Below, one piece after another: positions 17,950-26,256 of a stretch of 64,000 nucleotides of DNA; within the stretch, counting starts at the first letter, position 1, and every line of letters starts with the position of its first letter. Under the pieces are notes generated by a model, which was given only the letters and a program-made list of their open reading frames with translations, was not told the DNA's origin and searched no databases. The translations under genes were made by a program, and so were the position numbers. The DNA comes from Planotetraspora mira (GTDB lineage Bacteria > Actinomycetota > Actinomycetes > Streptosporangiales > Streptosporangiaceae): contig NZ_BOOO01000031.1 of the NCBI RefSeq assembly GCF_016863275.1, positions 62,001-126,000 of the forward strand. The letters are read 5' to 3'.

Positions 17950-19151
17950 CGCACACCCCGGATGCGGGTGAAGCGGCCGCCGCGGGGCCAGAACGCGCCT
18001 GAGGCCGGCATCTTCTTCATGCGGCCGTACGTCGGCCAGGGGGAGGCGGTCACCGTCTCCTTATACCGTGCCGCCATACGGCCGGTCAGATGCACCCGTC
18101 GGGGGCTGTCGTCGGGGTGGGTGAACTGGACGACCGCGTCATGCCGTCCCAGGCTCACCGGCGTGTGGTAGTAGCCGAAGCGGAACGGCTTGGGCCGCTT
18201 GCCGTTCAGCGTACGGAAGATCGACACGGCGGCGTGCACCCCGGTCGGCATGCCGCCCTGGCAGGTGCCGTGCATGACGCCGTAGCCCTGGCGGATCGCG
18301 GCCGCGTCGCCCACGGCGTACACGTCCGGGTGCGACACCGACCGCAGCGCGGTGTCGGTGACGACGCGGCCGCGCTCGTCGACGGTCAGGCCCGCGGCGG
18401 CCGCCAGCGGCGACACCCGCGTGCCGCTCGTCCACAGGACGACATCGGCGGCGATGCTCTCCCCGCCCGCCAGTTCGACCGAGTCGGGCAGCACCTTCAC
18501 CACCTCGATCCCGCTGCGCACGTGGACGTTCAGGCGTTCGAGCGCGGCCTGAAGGTACGCCTTGGCCTTCGGGGTCATGGCCGCACCGGGTTCCTGGCGT
18601 CCCAGCAGGACGACGTTCAGCTCCGGGTGCCGTTCGGCGATCTCCGCGGCCGACTCGACGCCGGTCAACCCGCTGCCACCGACCACGACCGTGCCGCGGC
18701 CGAGCTGGGCCAACCGGCCGGCCAGCACCTCGGCGTCCTGGGCGCTGTTGAGGTTGTACGCGTGGTCCTCCACGCCCGGCACCGCCGCCGTGTCGGCCAC
18801 GCTGCCCAGCCCGTACACCAGGGTGTCGTAGTGCAGCACCCGGTCATCGTCGATCCGCACGGTCTTCGCGTCCGCGTCCACCGCCGTCACCCAGCCACGG
18901 ACGAACCGCGCACCCGTGCCCTCCAGCAACTCCGGGATGTTCATCTCGGCGACCTGCTGCCCGGTCGCCGAGAGGTGCAGCCGCAGCCGCTCGGTGAACC
19001 GCTCCTGCGGGTTCACCAAGGTCACCTGCACGTCCTCGCGCCGCTCGACCCGGGCCGCGAGCTGGATCGCCGCGGCCATGCCCGCGTACCCCGCCCCCAG
19101 GACCAGAACGCGGTGCGTGGCCGCCATGCCGGCTTCGTGCTGAGTGCTCAT
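17946..19151 (-). CDS. FAD-dependent NAD(P)H oxidoreductase (Ndh-2/COE type)
   Basis: Flavoprotein of 401 residues of the pyridine nucleotide-disulfide oxidoreductase type. The first Rossmann motif GAGYAGMAAA lies at about 19-28, the NAD(P) motif GGSGLTGVE at about 160, and the FAD motif VYAVGDAAAI near 300. The ATG at 19151 is preceded by GAGAGAGG at a good distance, although the frame runs to 19268. It is the COE partner coupled to the ECF41 gene, whose RNA polymerase probably transcribes it. An inverted repeat with TGTCACA (19222-19239) lies upstream. The electron acceptor is not evident. Confidence 0.9.
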   Translation of the reverse strand: MSTQHEAGMAATHRVLVLGAGYAGMAAAIQLAARVERREDVQVTLVNPQERFTERLRLHLSATGQQVAEMNIPELLEGTGARFVRGWVTAVDADAKTVRIDDDRVLHYDTLVYGLGSVADTAAVPGVEDHAYNLNSAQDAEVLAGRLAQLGRGTVVVGGSGLTGVESAAEIAERHPELNVVLLGRQEPGAAMTPKAKAYLQAALERLNVHVRSGIEVVKVLPDSVELAGGESIAADVVLWTSGTRVSPLAAAAGLTVDERGRVVTDTALRSVSHPDVYAVGDAAAIRQGYGVMHGTCQGGMPTGVHAAVSIFRTLNGKRPKPFRFGYYHTPVSLGRHDAVVQFTHPDDSPRRVHLTGRMAARYKETVTASPWPTYGRMKKMPASGAFWPRGGRFTRIRGVR

Positions 19152-19221
19152 CGTGGTGCCTCTCTCTTCGTGCTGACGACCACGAGATGGAAGCCGCCCT
19201 CCCTTTCGTGACATGGGATCG

Positions 19222-19239
19222 ATGTGACACGCGTCACAT
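19222..19239. promoter_or_regulatory. Inverted repeat before the oxidoreductase/ECF41 operon
   Basis: Perfect arms ATGTGAC and GTCACAT with a 4-base spacer lie about 75 bases before the oxidoreductase ATG. TGTCACA, read on the minus strand, equals the ECF41 -35 consensus, but I find no CGTC at 16-17 bases downstream. The site may be an operator instead. Confidence 0.45.
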
Positions 19240-19339
19240 GCCTGGACCGGCCTGAGCGCCGAGGTCACCTCGTGAAGACCGGCGCGCGCGGCTCACACCC
19301 GGCCGGCCGGCAGCCCCCACCTATTGAGCGCGACGCCCG

Positions 19340-20131
19340 TCAGTCCACCAGTGAGCCACCGCTGAGGTTGGCCACCGTGCCCGTCATCGCCGCGGCATCG
19401 GCGGAGGCGAGGAACACCGCTCCTCCGGCGACATCGGCGAGTGTCGGGAGCCGCTTGAGCAGCGTCCGCTCCCGCATGGCATCGGTGAACTCGGCGCGCG
19501 TGATGCCCAGCGCCTGGGCGTGCAGTCCGAAGACCACGTCGATCGTCGCCGTCTCGGGGATGCCGTCGGGCCGCAGGCACACCACCCGGACGCCCTGCGG
19601 GCCGAGTTCGGCCGCGAGGACGCGGGTCAGCGCCTCCACCCCGGCCCAGGCGGGTGCCATCCCCCCGACGAAGGGGGCGGCGGCGCGGCTGGGCGCGGCG
19701 GTGAGCGTGATGATCACCCCGGAGCCCTGGCGGGTCATATGCCGCCCCGCCACCTGTGCGGTCAGGAAGTGGGAGGTCAGGTAGGCGTGGATCGGCGCCT
19801 GGAAGCGGTCCAGCTCCAGGTCGGCGAGCGCGGTGCCCTGGATGCCGGCCTGCGGCAGGCCCATCGCGTTGAAGGAGATGTCGATGCCGCCGTGCCGGGA
19901 TGCCACGCCGTCCGCGTGTTCGCGCACCGCCGCGGCGTCGAGCGCATCGACGTGCGCCGCCTCGGCGAACCCGCCCTCAGCGGAGATCTCCTTGGCCACG
20001 GCCTCGAGTGGACCGAGGTCGCGGCCGGTGAGGAAGACCCTCGCTCCCTCGCGGGCGAAGGCCCGCGCCACCGCACCGCCGATCGCCCCGCCCGCCCCGT
20101 AGATGATCGCGTTCTTGTTGTCCAGCCGCAT
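19340..20131 (-). CDS. Short-chain dehydrogenase/reductase lacking the YxxxK active site
   Basis: Rossmann-fold protein of 263 residues. The cofactor motif GAGGAIG is at 12-18 and NAMG at 88-91, and the C-terminal LRPDG follows the SDR pattern. Where the catalytic YxxxK should be (before GVEALTRVLAAELG), residue 158 is Met and 162 is Trp. Standard SDR chemistry is therefore unlikely; it may bind a nucleotide as a sensor or act by another mechanism. AGGAG lies seven bases before the ATG at 20131. It is divergent from a sigma factor gene, with 128 bases between, which suggests co-regulation. Confidence 0.85.
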   Translation of the reverse strand: MRLDNKNAIIYGAGGAIGGAVARAFAREGARVFLTGRDLGPLEAVAKEISAEGGFAEAAHVDALDAAAVREHADGVASRHGGIDISFNAMGLPQAGIQGTALADLELDRFQAPIHAYLTSHFLTAQVAGRHMTRQGSGVIITLTAAPSRAAAPFVGGMAPAWAGVEALTRVLAAELGPQGVRVVCLRPDGIPETATIDVVFGLHAQALGITRAEFTDAMRERTLLKRLPTLADVAGGAVFLASADAAAMTGTVANLSGGSLVD

Positions 20132-20259
20132 GCTGAGCTCCTGTGTCGTCGATACGGACACCGATACAGACCAGCGCGATGCGGAGAACTCGTCACCGTT
20201 CGGGTGCTGATTTCCGTACGGGACGACGGTCTGTATGTGTACGCAGGCGCGAGGAGACC

Positions 20260-21210
20260 ATGATGCAAACTGGCACGATGAGCCCGGACACGACCCGGTT
20301 CGCCGCGTTGACCGACCCCTACCGCACCGAGTTGCTTGTGCATTGCTACCGCATGCTCGGGTCGGTGCACGAGGCGGAGGACCTGGTGCAGGAGACGTTT
20401 CTCCGGGCCTGGCGTTCCTTCGGCGCCTTCGAAGGGCGCTCCTCGGTGCGCACCTACCTGTACCGGATAGCCACGAACGCCTGTCTCACGGCCCTGGAGC
20501 AGAGGTCGCGCCGGATCATGCCCTCTGCTCACGGTTTCGAGCCCGGCGAGCCGAGCTGGCTGGAGCCGATCCCGGACGCCCTGCTGGCACGCGCCTCCGA
20601 TCCAGCCGCCGTCGTCGACACGCGGGCGTCCGTACGGCTCGCCTTCATCGCCGCACTGCAGCACCTGCCACCGATCCGGCGTGCCGTACTGATCCTTCGC
20701 GATGTGCTCTCCCTGTCCGCGGCCGAAGCCGCGGAGGTCCTGGACACCACGACCGCCGCGGTCAACAGCGCCCTGCCCCGGGCCCGAGCACAGATCGCCC
20801 AGGTCGCGCCCATCGCCGACAAGGTCGTCGAACCTGCGGAACCACGCCGGCGTGCCTTGCTCGATCACTATGTCGCCGCGTTCGAGACCGCCGACATCGG
20901 CGCCCTGACACGGCTCATGCGGGCCGACATCGCTCTGGAAATGCCCCCTCAAGCCGAGTGGTTCCGTGGCCGGAGCGCCGTCGCGGAATTCTTCGCCACC
21001 CGCGTTCTCCGCAAGCCGGGCCGCTTCTCCATGGTGCCCACAGCGGCGAACGGGCAGCCGGCGGTCATGGCCTACCTGCACGAGGACGACGGCACTCACC
21101 GGCCGCACGCCGTCCATGTGCTGACCATGGACACCACCGGTCTCGCTCACATCGCGGTCTTCTTCGAATCCGCCGTCCACACGTTGTTCACCAGCGCACG
21201 GCTGCCCTGA
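20260..21210 (+). CDS. ECF sigma factor with SnoaL-like tail (SigG type)
   Basis: Sigma-70 family protein of about 316 residues. Region 2 has LLVHCYRMLGSVHEAEDLVQETFLRAW and region 4 has HLPPIRRAVLILRDVLSLSAAEAAEVLDTTTAAVNSAL (about 125-165). A C-terminal SnoaL/NTF2-like domain (about 195-310) follows. This matches the RpoE/SigG-like group with a ligand-binding-type tail and no anti-sigma factor. ATGATG at 20260-20265 gives two possible starts; GAGGAG at 20251-20256 suits the second better. It is divergent from the SDR gene, a possible target. Confidence 0.9.
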   Translation: MMQTGTMSPDTTRFAALTDPYRTELLVHCYRMLGSVHEAEDLVQETFLRAWRSFGAFEGRSSVRTYLYRIATNACLTALEQRSRRIMPSAHGFEPGEPSWLEPIPDALLARASDPAAVVDTRASVRLAFIAALQHLPPIRRAVLILRDVLSLSAAEAAEVLDTTTAAVNSALPRARAQIAQVAPIADKVVEPAEPRRRALLDHYVAAFETADIGALTRLMRADIALEMPPQAEWFRGRSAVAEFFATRVLRKPGRFSMVPTAANGQPAVMAYLHEDDGTHRPHAVHVLTMDTTGLAHIAVFFESAVHTLFTSARLP

Positions 21211-21304
21211 CCCGCGCCCGCCCCGCTCGGCGCCATGCCGTCACGGTGACCTCTCCGGCGGTTTACGTGGCGGACAAGCCGCGCTCTTCCGCCGACCGGA
21301 GGTC

Positions 21305-22324
21305 ATGATGGGAGGGGTGCACCTTGAAGATTGCGTGGAACTCCGCTTCCATTCGGGCGCCCAGAGCGCCGGCACTCATGAGAACCTGTCGGCGATCCGC
21401 CAGGACGGAAGGCACCTGTGGATCGCGGGCGACGAGACGGCGACCATCGAGCGGCTGACGTTACGTGACGGCGTCTACGACGAGCAGCGCACCTTCAATC
21501 TGGCCGACTTCGTGGATCTCCCGGCCGGGCCGGAGGCGGAGGCCGACATCGAGGGGTTGGCCAGAACCGACGGCTGGCTCTGGGCGATCGGTTCGCACAG
21601 CCTCAAGCGCAAGCGGGTCAAACCGGGCCACTCCACTGACAGGGCCCGCAAGAGGCTGGCCACGGTGATCCGCGAGGAGAACCGGTTCGTGCTCCTGCGC
21701 CTGCCGCTTCAAGACGGCGAACCGGTGCGCGCGGACGGCCGTCGCAGGGCCGCCATCCTCGCCGACCACGACAATCTCGCCGACATGCTCTCCGACGATC
21801 CCCACCTGGCTCCGTTCCTGAAACTGCCGGGCAAGGACAACGGCCTCGACATCGAGGGCATCGCCGCCGTCGGAGACGAGCACGGCGACCGGCTCTATGT
21901 GGGGCTCCGCGGACCGGTCCTGCGCGGGTGGGCGGTGCTGCTGGAGATCCGGCCCGTGACCCATCCGCGCGACCCGTCCAGACTCCGGCTGGCCGAGCCG
22001 TACCGGACGCATTTTCTGGACCTGGACGGCCTGGGCATCCGCGACCTGTGCCCGTACGGCGACGACCTGCTGATCCTCACCGGCCCGAGTATGGACCTCG
22101 ACGGCCCGGTCCGGGTCGTGCGCTGGCGGAACGGCTCCGTCCGCGACGTGGTCACCGCCAAGGATCTGGAACACGTGGCCGACCTCCCCTTCGGCCGCGG
22201 CTGCGACCATCCCGAGGGCCTGGCCGTGCTGGACGACGGACGGCTGATCGTCGTCTACGACAGCCCCGCTCCGGAGAGGCGGACCGCGACGGGCGTCTAC
22301 GCCGACCTCATCCGCATCGATTGA
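21305..22324 (+). CDS. DUF3616 protein
   Basis: Uncharacterised 339-residue protein matching the DUF3616 pattern: ENLSAIRQDGRHLWIAGDE near the start, EADIEGLARTDGWLWAIGSHSLKRKR, DNGLDIEGIAA and HPEGLAVLDDGRLIVVYDSP. The repeated short beta segments suggest a beta-propeller; substrate and role are unknown. No signal peptide is seen. GGAGG lies two bases before the ATG at 21305 and five before the in-frame ATG at 21308, so the latter may be the true start. Confidence 0.85.
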   Translation: MMGGVHLEDCVELRFHSGAQSAGTHENLSAIRQDGRHLWIAGDETATIERLTLRDGVYDEQRTFNLADFVDLPAGPEAEADIEGLARTDGWLWAIGSHSLKRKRVKPGHSTDRARKRLATVIREENRFVLLRLPLQDGEPVRADGRRRAAILADHDNLADMLSDDPHLAPFLKLPGKDNGLDIEGIAAVGDEHGDRLYVGLRGPVLRGWAVLLEIRPVTHPRDPSRLRLAEPYRTHFLDLDGLGIRDLCPYGDDLLILTGPSMDLDGPVRVVRWRNGSVRDVVTAKDLEHVADLPFGRGCDHPEGLAVLDDGRLIVVYDSPAPERRTATGVYADLIRID

Positions 22325-22385
22325 CGCGGACCGCTTTCACCCGGCTCGATGACGGCCGAGTCGAATGGAGGTGCCGCCTCGCGCG

Positions 22386-22505
22386 CTACCGCAGCAACAC
22401 GTTGATGAGCACTGTCAGCAGCACGGAGAGAAGGATCGACACCGCGATCATCGCGAGGCAGCCCATCGCCCCGCCGAGAGGACGGATCTTGAAGTCACGC
22501 GCCAT
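22386..22505 (-). CDS. Small membrane protein (39 aa)
   Basis: Thirty-nine codons from the ATG at 22505 to a TAG. A short basic N-terminus (MARDFKIRPLGGAMG) is followed by one membrane segment (about 17-37) and a terminal Arg. The composition, the clear positive-inside pattern and the isolated frame suggest a real gene. GAAGGGG lies about ten bases upstream. Function unknown; I believe similar short proteins occur in related actinomycetes, but could not check. Confidence 0.6.
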   Translation of the reverse strand: MARDFKIRPLGGAMGCLAMIAVSILLSVLLTVLINVLLR

Positions 22506-22597
22506 ACGGTTATGACCCCTTCGCCCCAGATATCCCTTTCTGCGGGCCTACCCAGCGCTCTCCGCCCGAATCCGTCGGCGGGTCCGATCAGTGGACC

Positions 22598-22885
22598 TCA
22601 GCTCAGACGCTGCTCGATATGGACGGTCACCTCGTCGCCGATGCCCTTGCCGAGGCGCTTTCGCAGGGCCGCGTTGATGGAGAGCATGTGACCGCCGGCG
22701 CCGGTCGGCATGAAGGCCGCAGTGATCGGCTGGCCGTCGATCGTCGCGGCGACCTTGACGGACCTGCCCGTACCGAAGAACTCCACTGAGTCGGGCATGG
22801 CCACGCACGACCAGGTTTCCCCCTTGACGTCGACCCCGATGGGGGCCGTGAAGGTGTGGTCGAGCGGTTGCGGCTGTGCTGGCAT
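22598..22885 (-). CDS. DUF1905 domain protein
   Basis: Small soluble protein of 95 residues with the DUF1905 beta-barrel pattern: HTFTAPIG, WSCVAMPDSVEFFGTGRSVKVAATIDGQPITAAFMPTG (seen in parts) and LSINAALRKRLGKGIGDEVTVHIEQ. Its biochemical role is unknown; it is often found alone or beside a DUF of the YdeI/OmpD-associated type. GGGAGG lies eight bases before the ATG at 22885. Confidence 0.85.
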   Translation of the reverse strand: MPAQPQPLDHTFTAPIGVDVKGETWSCVAMPDSVEFFGTGRSVKVAATIDGQPITAAFMPTGAGGHMLSINAALRKRLGKGIGDEVTVHIEQRLS

Positions 22886-22945
22886 CTGGTCGCCTCCCGG
22901 CCTAGAGGCTAACCGGCGCATGTGAACGGCGTCCACGTTACGGAT

Positions 22946-23584
22946 TCACCACGTGTCCCAGTGGATCACCTGGTCGGGAGCCGGACGGTCGGCCGGGCGG
23001 AAGTCGGTGCCCTTGGTGTACGCGAGCGGCGTCAGCACCGCCTGCGCGACGGTGTCGTACGGGATGCCGAGGATCTCCGCGACCTCCCGCTCGCGGGCCA
23101 CGTGCATCGACGTCCAGGCGGTGCCGAGCCCGCGCGCCCGGGCCGCCAGCATGAAGCTCCACATCCCCGGCAGGATGTTGCCGATCCCCGCGATGGCCGA
23201 GGCCCGGTCCCTGCCCTCGTTGCAGCCGAGCACCAGCACAGGAGCCTCGCCCATGTGCTCGCCCAGATAGTCGGCCGAATCCGCGACCCGGCTCTGGACA
23301 CGGTCACGCTCGGCGTCACCGGTCGGCCTGCCCGCGTAGCCGGGCGATGCCTTGTACATGGCGTACACCTGCCGGTACACCTCACCGATCGCGCGACGCT
23401 TCTCTTCGTCTCGGATCACCACGAACCGCATCGTCACCACGTTCGACCCGGACGGCGCCTGCAACGCCATCGCCACACACTCACGCGCCACGTCGTCGGG
23501 AACCGGACGCGTGAAGTCGAGACGCTTGCGCACCGCACGCGTGGTGGAAAGCAACTGGTCCGGGGTGAGATCAAGCGATGTCAT
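22946..23584 (-). CDS. Nitroreductase-family oxidoreductase
   Basis: FMN-dependent NAD(P)H oxidoreductase of 212 residues. The FMN phosphate site is RAVRKRLDF (about 16-24), and LQAPSGSNVVTMRFVVIRD (about 42-60) is the typical flavin segment. The C-terminal IGNILPGMWSFMLAARARGLGTAWTSMHV and GIPYDTVAQAVLTPLAYTKGT complete the fold. It likely reduces nitro compounds or quinones; the real substrate is unknown. It lies in the same direction as the DUF1905 gene, 60 bases downstream. Confidence 0.9.
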   Translation of the reverse strand: MTSLDLTPDQLLSTTRAVRKRLDFTRPVPDDVARECVAMALQAPSGSNVVTMRFVVIRDEEKRRAIGEVYRQVYAMYKASPGYAGRPTGDAERDRVQSRVADSADYLGEHMGEAPVLVLGCNEGRDRASAIAGIGNILPGMWSFMLAARARGLGTAWTSMHVAREREVAEILGIPYDTVAQAVLTPLAYTKGTDFRPADRPAPDQVIHWDTW

Positions 23585-23917
23585 ACCGGCGAGTTTATTG
23601 ATCCACCCCGAGCACCCCGCCCAGGGGCTGCGGGAGGGAACGCTGCACCTACCGGTCGGACCACGGCGGAGACGCCGGCGTAGCCGATGCGGATCTCGCT
23701 GCTCGACGGCTTCCCCATGGGGAATTCAACAGATGGGAATCATTCGGCAGATTGAGGCATGCGTTTCCGGCAGCCGGACTGCATTCTCCATGGGGGGTAG
23801 ATGTAAAACACGGTGACCCATGAGGGACACCTTCGAACATCGACCGGTCATCACGCCGTCGACACGACCCGAAAGCCGATGCCTCACATTCACCATCCTC
23901 GAAAGTAGGCAGCCATC
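23585..23917. other. Intergenic region with two related palindromes
   Basis: No gene was found in these 333 bases between the divergent nitroreductase and DUF6131 genes. A perfect 14-base palindrome TTCCCCATGGGGAA lies at 23711-23724 and a related TTCTCCATGGGGGG at 23784-23797, 73 bases apart (11 of 14 bases alike). GGGTAG (23795-23800) resembles a SigB-type -10 but no suitable GnnT -35 is at the right distance. Confidence 0.45.
23711..23724. promoter_or_regulatory. 14-base palindrome (TTCCCCATGGGGAA)
   Basis: Perfect inverted repeat about 130 bases from the nitroreductase start and 195 from the DUF6131 start. A second, imperfect copy is at 23784-23797. The regulator is unknown. Confidence 0.4.
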
Positions 23918-24073
23918 ATGATCGTCATCGGGATCATCCTGCTGATCATCGGATTCCTGACCGGCATCTCCATCCTGTGGACCATCGGGATCATCGTCCT
24001 GGTCATCGGGCTGGTGCTCATGTTGATGGGCCGCATGGGACGGCCCGTCGGCGGACGCAAGCACTACTTCTGA
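23918..24073 (+). CDS. DUF6131 small membrane protein (51 aa)
   Basis: Fifty-one residues with two short hydrophobic helices (IVIGIILLIIGFLTG and TIGIIVLVIGLVLMLMG) and the basic C-terminus GRPVGGRKHYF. This pattern matches the DUF6131 family of actinobacterial mini-membrane proteins, whose role is unknown. GTAGGCAGCC precedes the ATG. Confidence 0.75.
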   Translation: MIVIGIILLIIGFLTGISILWTIGIIVLVIGLVLMLMGRMGRPVGGRKHYF

Positions 24074-24189
24074 CCCGGCCGGGCATTCACGCCTCCTGCC
24101 GGTAATCGGCCAGATGCCGATCCGGGACTGAAAGAGCGTGCGCTCTTCGCCTTGCCTGCCTTTCGTGGTCCGACGAGGGGACTTTCGTG

Positions 24190-24630
24190 ATGTCTACGTC
24201 CTGGGAGATCAAACACCGGCTGGGCGACGCGCTCAACGATCACGACCTGCGCCGAATACTCGAGTGCTACAGCCCGGACGCGGTCCTCGTCACCCCGGTG
24301 GGGGTGGCGGAAGGACACGATCAGATCGAGTGGTGCTACGAGCGGTTCTTCAAGGGCTTCCCCGACCTGCATTACACGCCCTGGCTGGAGGTCGACTGCG
24401 ACGATCCCGCCGTCACCGAATGGACGATCACCGGAACTCATACGGGACCCTTCCTGCTGCATGACGGGACCGAGTTGGAGGGGACCGGCCGACGGATCAC
24501 ACTCCGCGCGTCATGTGACGTCCACGTCGAGAACGACAAGATCGTCACGCATCAGCATTACTGGGACCAGTTGGAGCTCTACGGCCAACTCGGCTTCGGC
24601 TTGGTGCAGCTGCCTTCGCCTGCCGTATAG
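24190..24630 (+). CDS. SnoaL-like (NTF2-fold) protein
   Basis: Soluble single-domain protein of 146 residues. The pattern is that of SnoaL-like polyketide cyclase or ester-cyclase proteins: ALNDHDLRRILECYSPDAVLVTP, EWCYERFFKGFPDLHYTPWLEV, and the C-terminal WTITGTHTGPF...HVENDKIVTHQHYWDQ. The substrate is unknown. GTGATG at 24187 offers two starts; GAGGGG ten bases before the ATG at 24190 favours it. Confidence 0.85.
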   Translation: MSTSWEIKHRLGDALNDHDLRRILECYSPDAVLVTPVGVAEGHDQIEWCYERFFKGFPDLHYTPWLEVDCDDPAVTEWTITGTHTGPFLLHDGTELEGTGRRITLRASCDVHVENDKIVTHQHYWDQLELYGQLGFGLVQLPSPAV

Positions 24631-24712
24631 CGGCGACGCTCGCGGCACTGACCGCGGTTCGCGCACAGCACACCCTTCGTCGCATCGCGCGGCGCGGCGT
24701 CACCTGCCGGGG

Positions 24713-25195
24713 CTACACATTGCCGGGGGCGAGCCAGGTGCCGATACTGCTCAGCGCGCCCTCACCGCTGCTGATCTCGACCTGTTCGGCGAGGTCGGCG
24801 ATGCTCACGGAGCTCAGCGCGGCCCGCCGCGCCGACTCGGCCGTGGCCATCGCGCGGGCGACCGGGCAAGGCGTGGTGCAGGATTCGGCAGGAGTCGCGA
24901 AGGGGCCGCGCTGGCGGATCTCCGTGCAGACGAAGGCCGGATCGGGCCCGTCGACGGCTTCGACGACATCGAGCAGCGTGATCGACGCCGGGGAGCGGGT
25001 CAGCACGTAGCCGCCCGACTTCCCCTGCACCGAGTGCACGAGGCCCGCTCGCGAGAGCGCCTGAAGCTGTTTGGCCAGGTAGGTGGGCGACACATCGTGC
25101 AACTCTGCCAGCCGGGCGGCCGGCACCGGCTCTGCCACGGACGTGAGCACGACGCAGCAGTGCAGCGCCCACTCCACACCCCCAGACATCTTCAC
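24713..25195 (-). CDS. rsrR: Rrf2-family [2Fe-2S] redox regulator, RsrR-like
   Basis: Winged-helix regulator of 160 residues. The N-terminal domain has RLAELHDVSPTYLAKQLQALSRAGLVHSVQGKSGGY (about 28-63). Cys90, Cys106 and Cys110 form the cluster region. Glu8 and His33 are at the positions that, as I recall, ligate the [2Fe-2S] cluster of Streptomyces venezuelae RsrR together with cysteines. RsrR is a redox sensor divergent from an NmrA-like gene, exactly the arrangement here, with a perfect inverted repeat at 25221-25245. It probably represses the divergent gene and itself in one cluster redox state. Confidence 0.88.
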   Translation of the reverse strand: MKMSGGVEWALHCCVVLTSVAEPVPAARLAELHDVSPTYLAKQLQALSRAGLVHSVQGKSGGYVLTRSPASITLLDVVEAVDGPDPAFVCTEIRQRGPFATPAESCTTPCPVARAMATAESARRAALSSVSIADLAEQVEISSGEGALSSIGTWLAPGNV

Positions 25196-25220
25196 CCTGT
25201 CACCTTAGCCGCGATCCTCT

Positions 25221-25245
25221 TACTCGGACATTAATTGTCCGAGTA
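25221..25245. promoter_or_regulatory. Perfect Rrf2/RsrR operator
   Basis: Arms TACTCGGACA and TGTCCGAGTA (10 of 10 bases) flank the 5-base spacer TTAAT, in the 98-base gap between the divergent rsrR-like and NmrA-like genes. The dyad fits the long inverted repeats bound by RsrR. Confidence 0.8.
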
Positions 25246-25293
25246 TATTGAGCGGCGGAAGAGACAAGTTCGATCTTGTTTGAGAGGCTCATC

Positions 25294-26031
25294 ATGAAGA
25301 TCGCAGTTATCGGCGGGACCGGCCTGATCGGCTCGCAGGTCGTAAGGAATCTCACCGCGGCCGGGCACGAGGCCGTGCCGCACTCGCTGTCCACGGGCGT
25401 GAACGTCATCACCGGCGACGGCGTGGACGACGCGGTGGCGGGCGCGGATGTCGTCGTCAACCTCACCAATTCCCCGACCTTCGACGACGCCTCGCCCGCC
25501 TTCTTCCAGACCTCGATGGACAACCTCATGACCGCGAGCGCGAAGGCCGGCGTCGGGCACTTCGTCATCCTCTCCATCGTCGGCGTCGACCAGGTGCCCG
25601 ACCTCGTCTACTACCGGGCGAAGGTGCTGCAGGAGAACGTGCTGCGGGCCGGAACGATCCCGTTCTCGATCGTGCGCGTCACCCAGTTCATGGAGTTCAT
25701 CGACGCGGCCATGTCCTGGACCTCCGATGAAAAGAGCGTGCGCCTGCCGCGTACGCCGATTCAGCCGATCGCCGCCGCGGACGTCGCCGTCGCAGTCTCG
25801 AAGGTCGCCGCGGGCGCCCCCCTGAACGGCATCCGCAACATCGCCGGCCCCGAGGTCTTCACCCTCGACGACCTCGGCAGGATCACGCTCAAGGCCAAGG
25901 GCGACAGCCGATCCGTCGTCCCCGACGACACGGCGGGCATGTTCGCGGCGGTCCCGGGCGACGTCATCATCGCTCCGGCCGACGCCGACATCGCCCCCAC
26001 CCGATACGCCGACTGGCTCGCGACCACCTGA
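25294..26031 (+). CDS. NmrA-like NAD(P)-binding protein
   Basis: Atypical SDR of 245 residues. The N-terminal motif MKIAVIGGTGLIGSQVV is the NAD(P)-binding GxxGxxG. The protein has no YxxxK, as in NmrA and HSCARG sensors or quinone reductases of the NmrA type. Other landmarks are VGHFVILSIVGVDQVPDLVYYRAKVLQE and the family-typical IAAADVAVAVSKVAAG. It is divergent from the rsrR-like gene and is probably repressed by it, so it may help restore the NAD(P)H balance under oxidative stress. GAGAGG lies before the ATG at 25294; a TTG start at 25276 is less likely. Confidence 0.9.
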   Translation: MKIAVIGGTGLIGSQVVRNLTAAGHEAVPHSLSTGVNVITGDGVDDAVAGADVVVNLTNSPTFDDASPAFFQTSMDNLMTASAKAGVGHFVILSIVGVDQVPDLVYYRAKVLQENVLRAGTIPFSIVRVTQFMEFIDAAMSWTSDEKSVRLPRTPIQPIAAADVAVAVSKVAAGAPLNGIRNIAGPEVFTLDDLGRITLKAKGDSRSVVPDDTAGMFAAVPGDVIIAPADADIAPTRYADWLATT

Positions 26032-26256
26032 ACCGACCCCCGGCGGCGGGCCGTCCGCACCGAGATCACGGCGGGAGGCCTGCGGGCCGAAGTCGAGGCA
26101 GAGCGGGGTGCAGGGGGCCGGTGACCGGCCCGAGCAGAGGCCGTATTGTGGGTGTTGGTCCCCTTCTCGGTGGACTAGGACCGGCGGGCGGCCTCCGCTC
26201 TCAGGTCACCTTCGCCAGTGCCGATTTCGTCCATCCAGCAGGGGCTGGAGGCGGCG

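Noticed and set aside
19152-19239. Canonical ECF41 promoter
   Set aside because: TGTCACA is present, but no CGTC at the right distance was found.
23763-23800. SigB-type promoter before the DUF6131 gene
   Set aside because: GGGTAG is present, but the GTTT candidate is about 26 bases away, too far.
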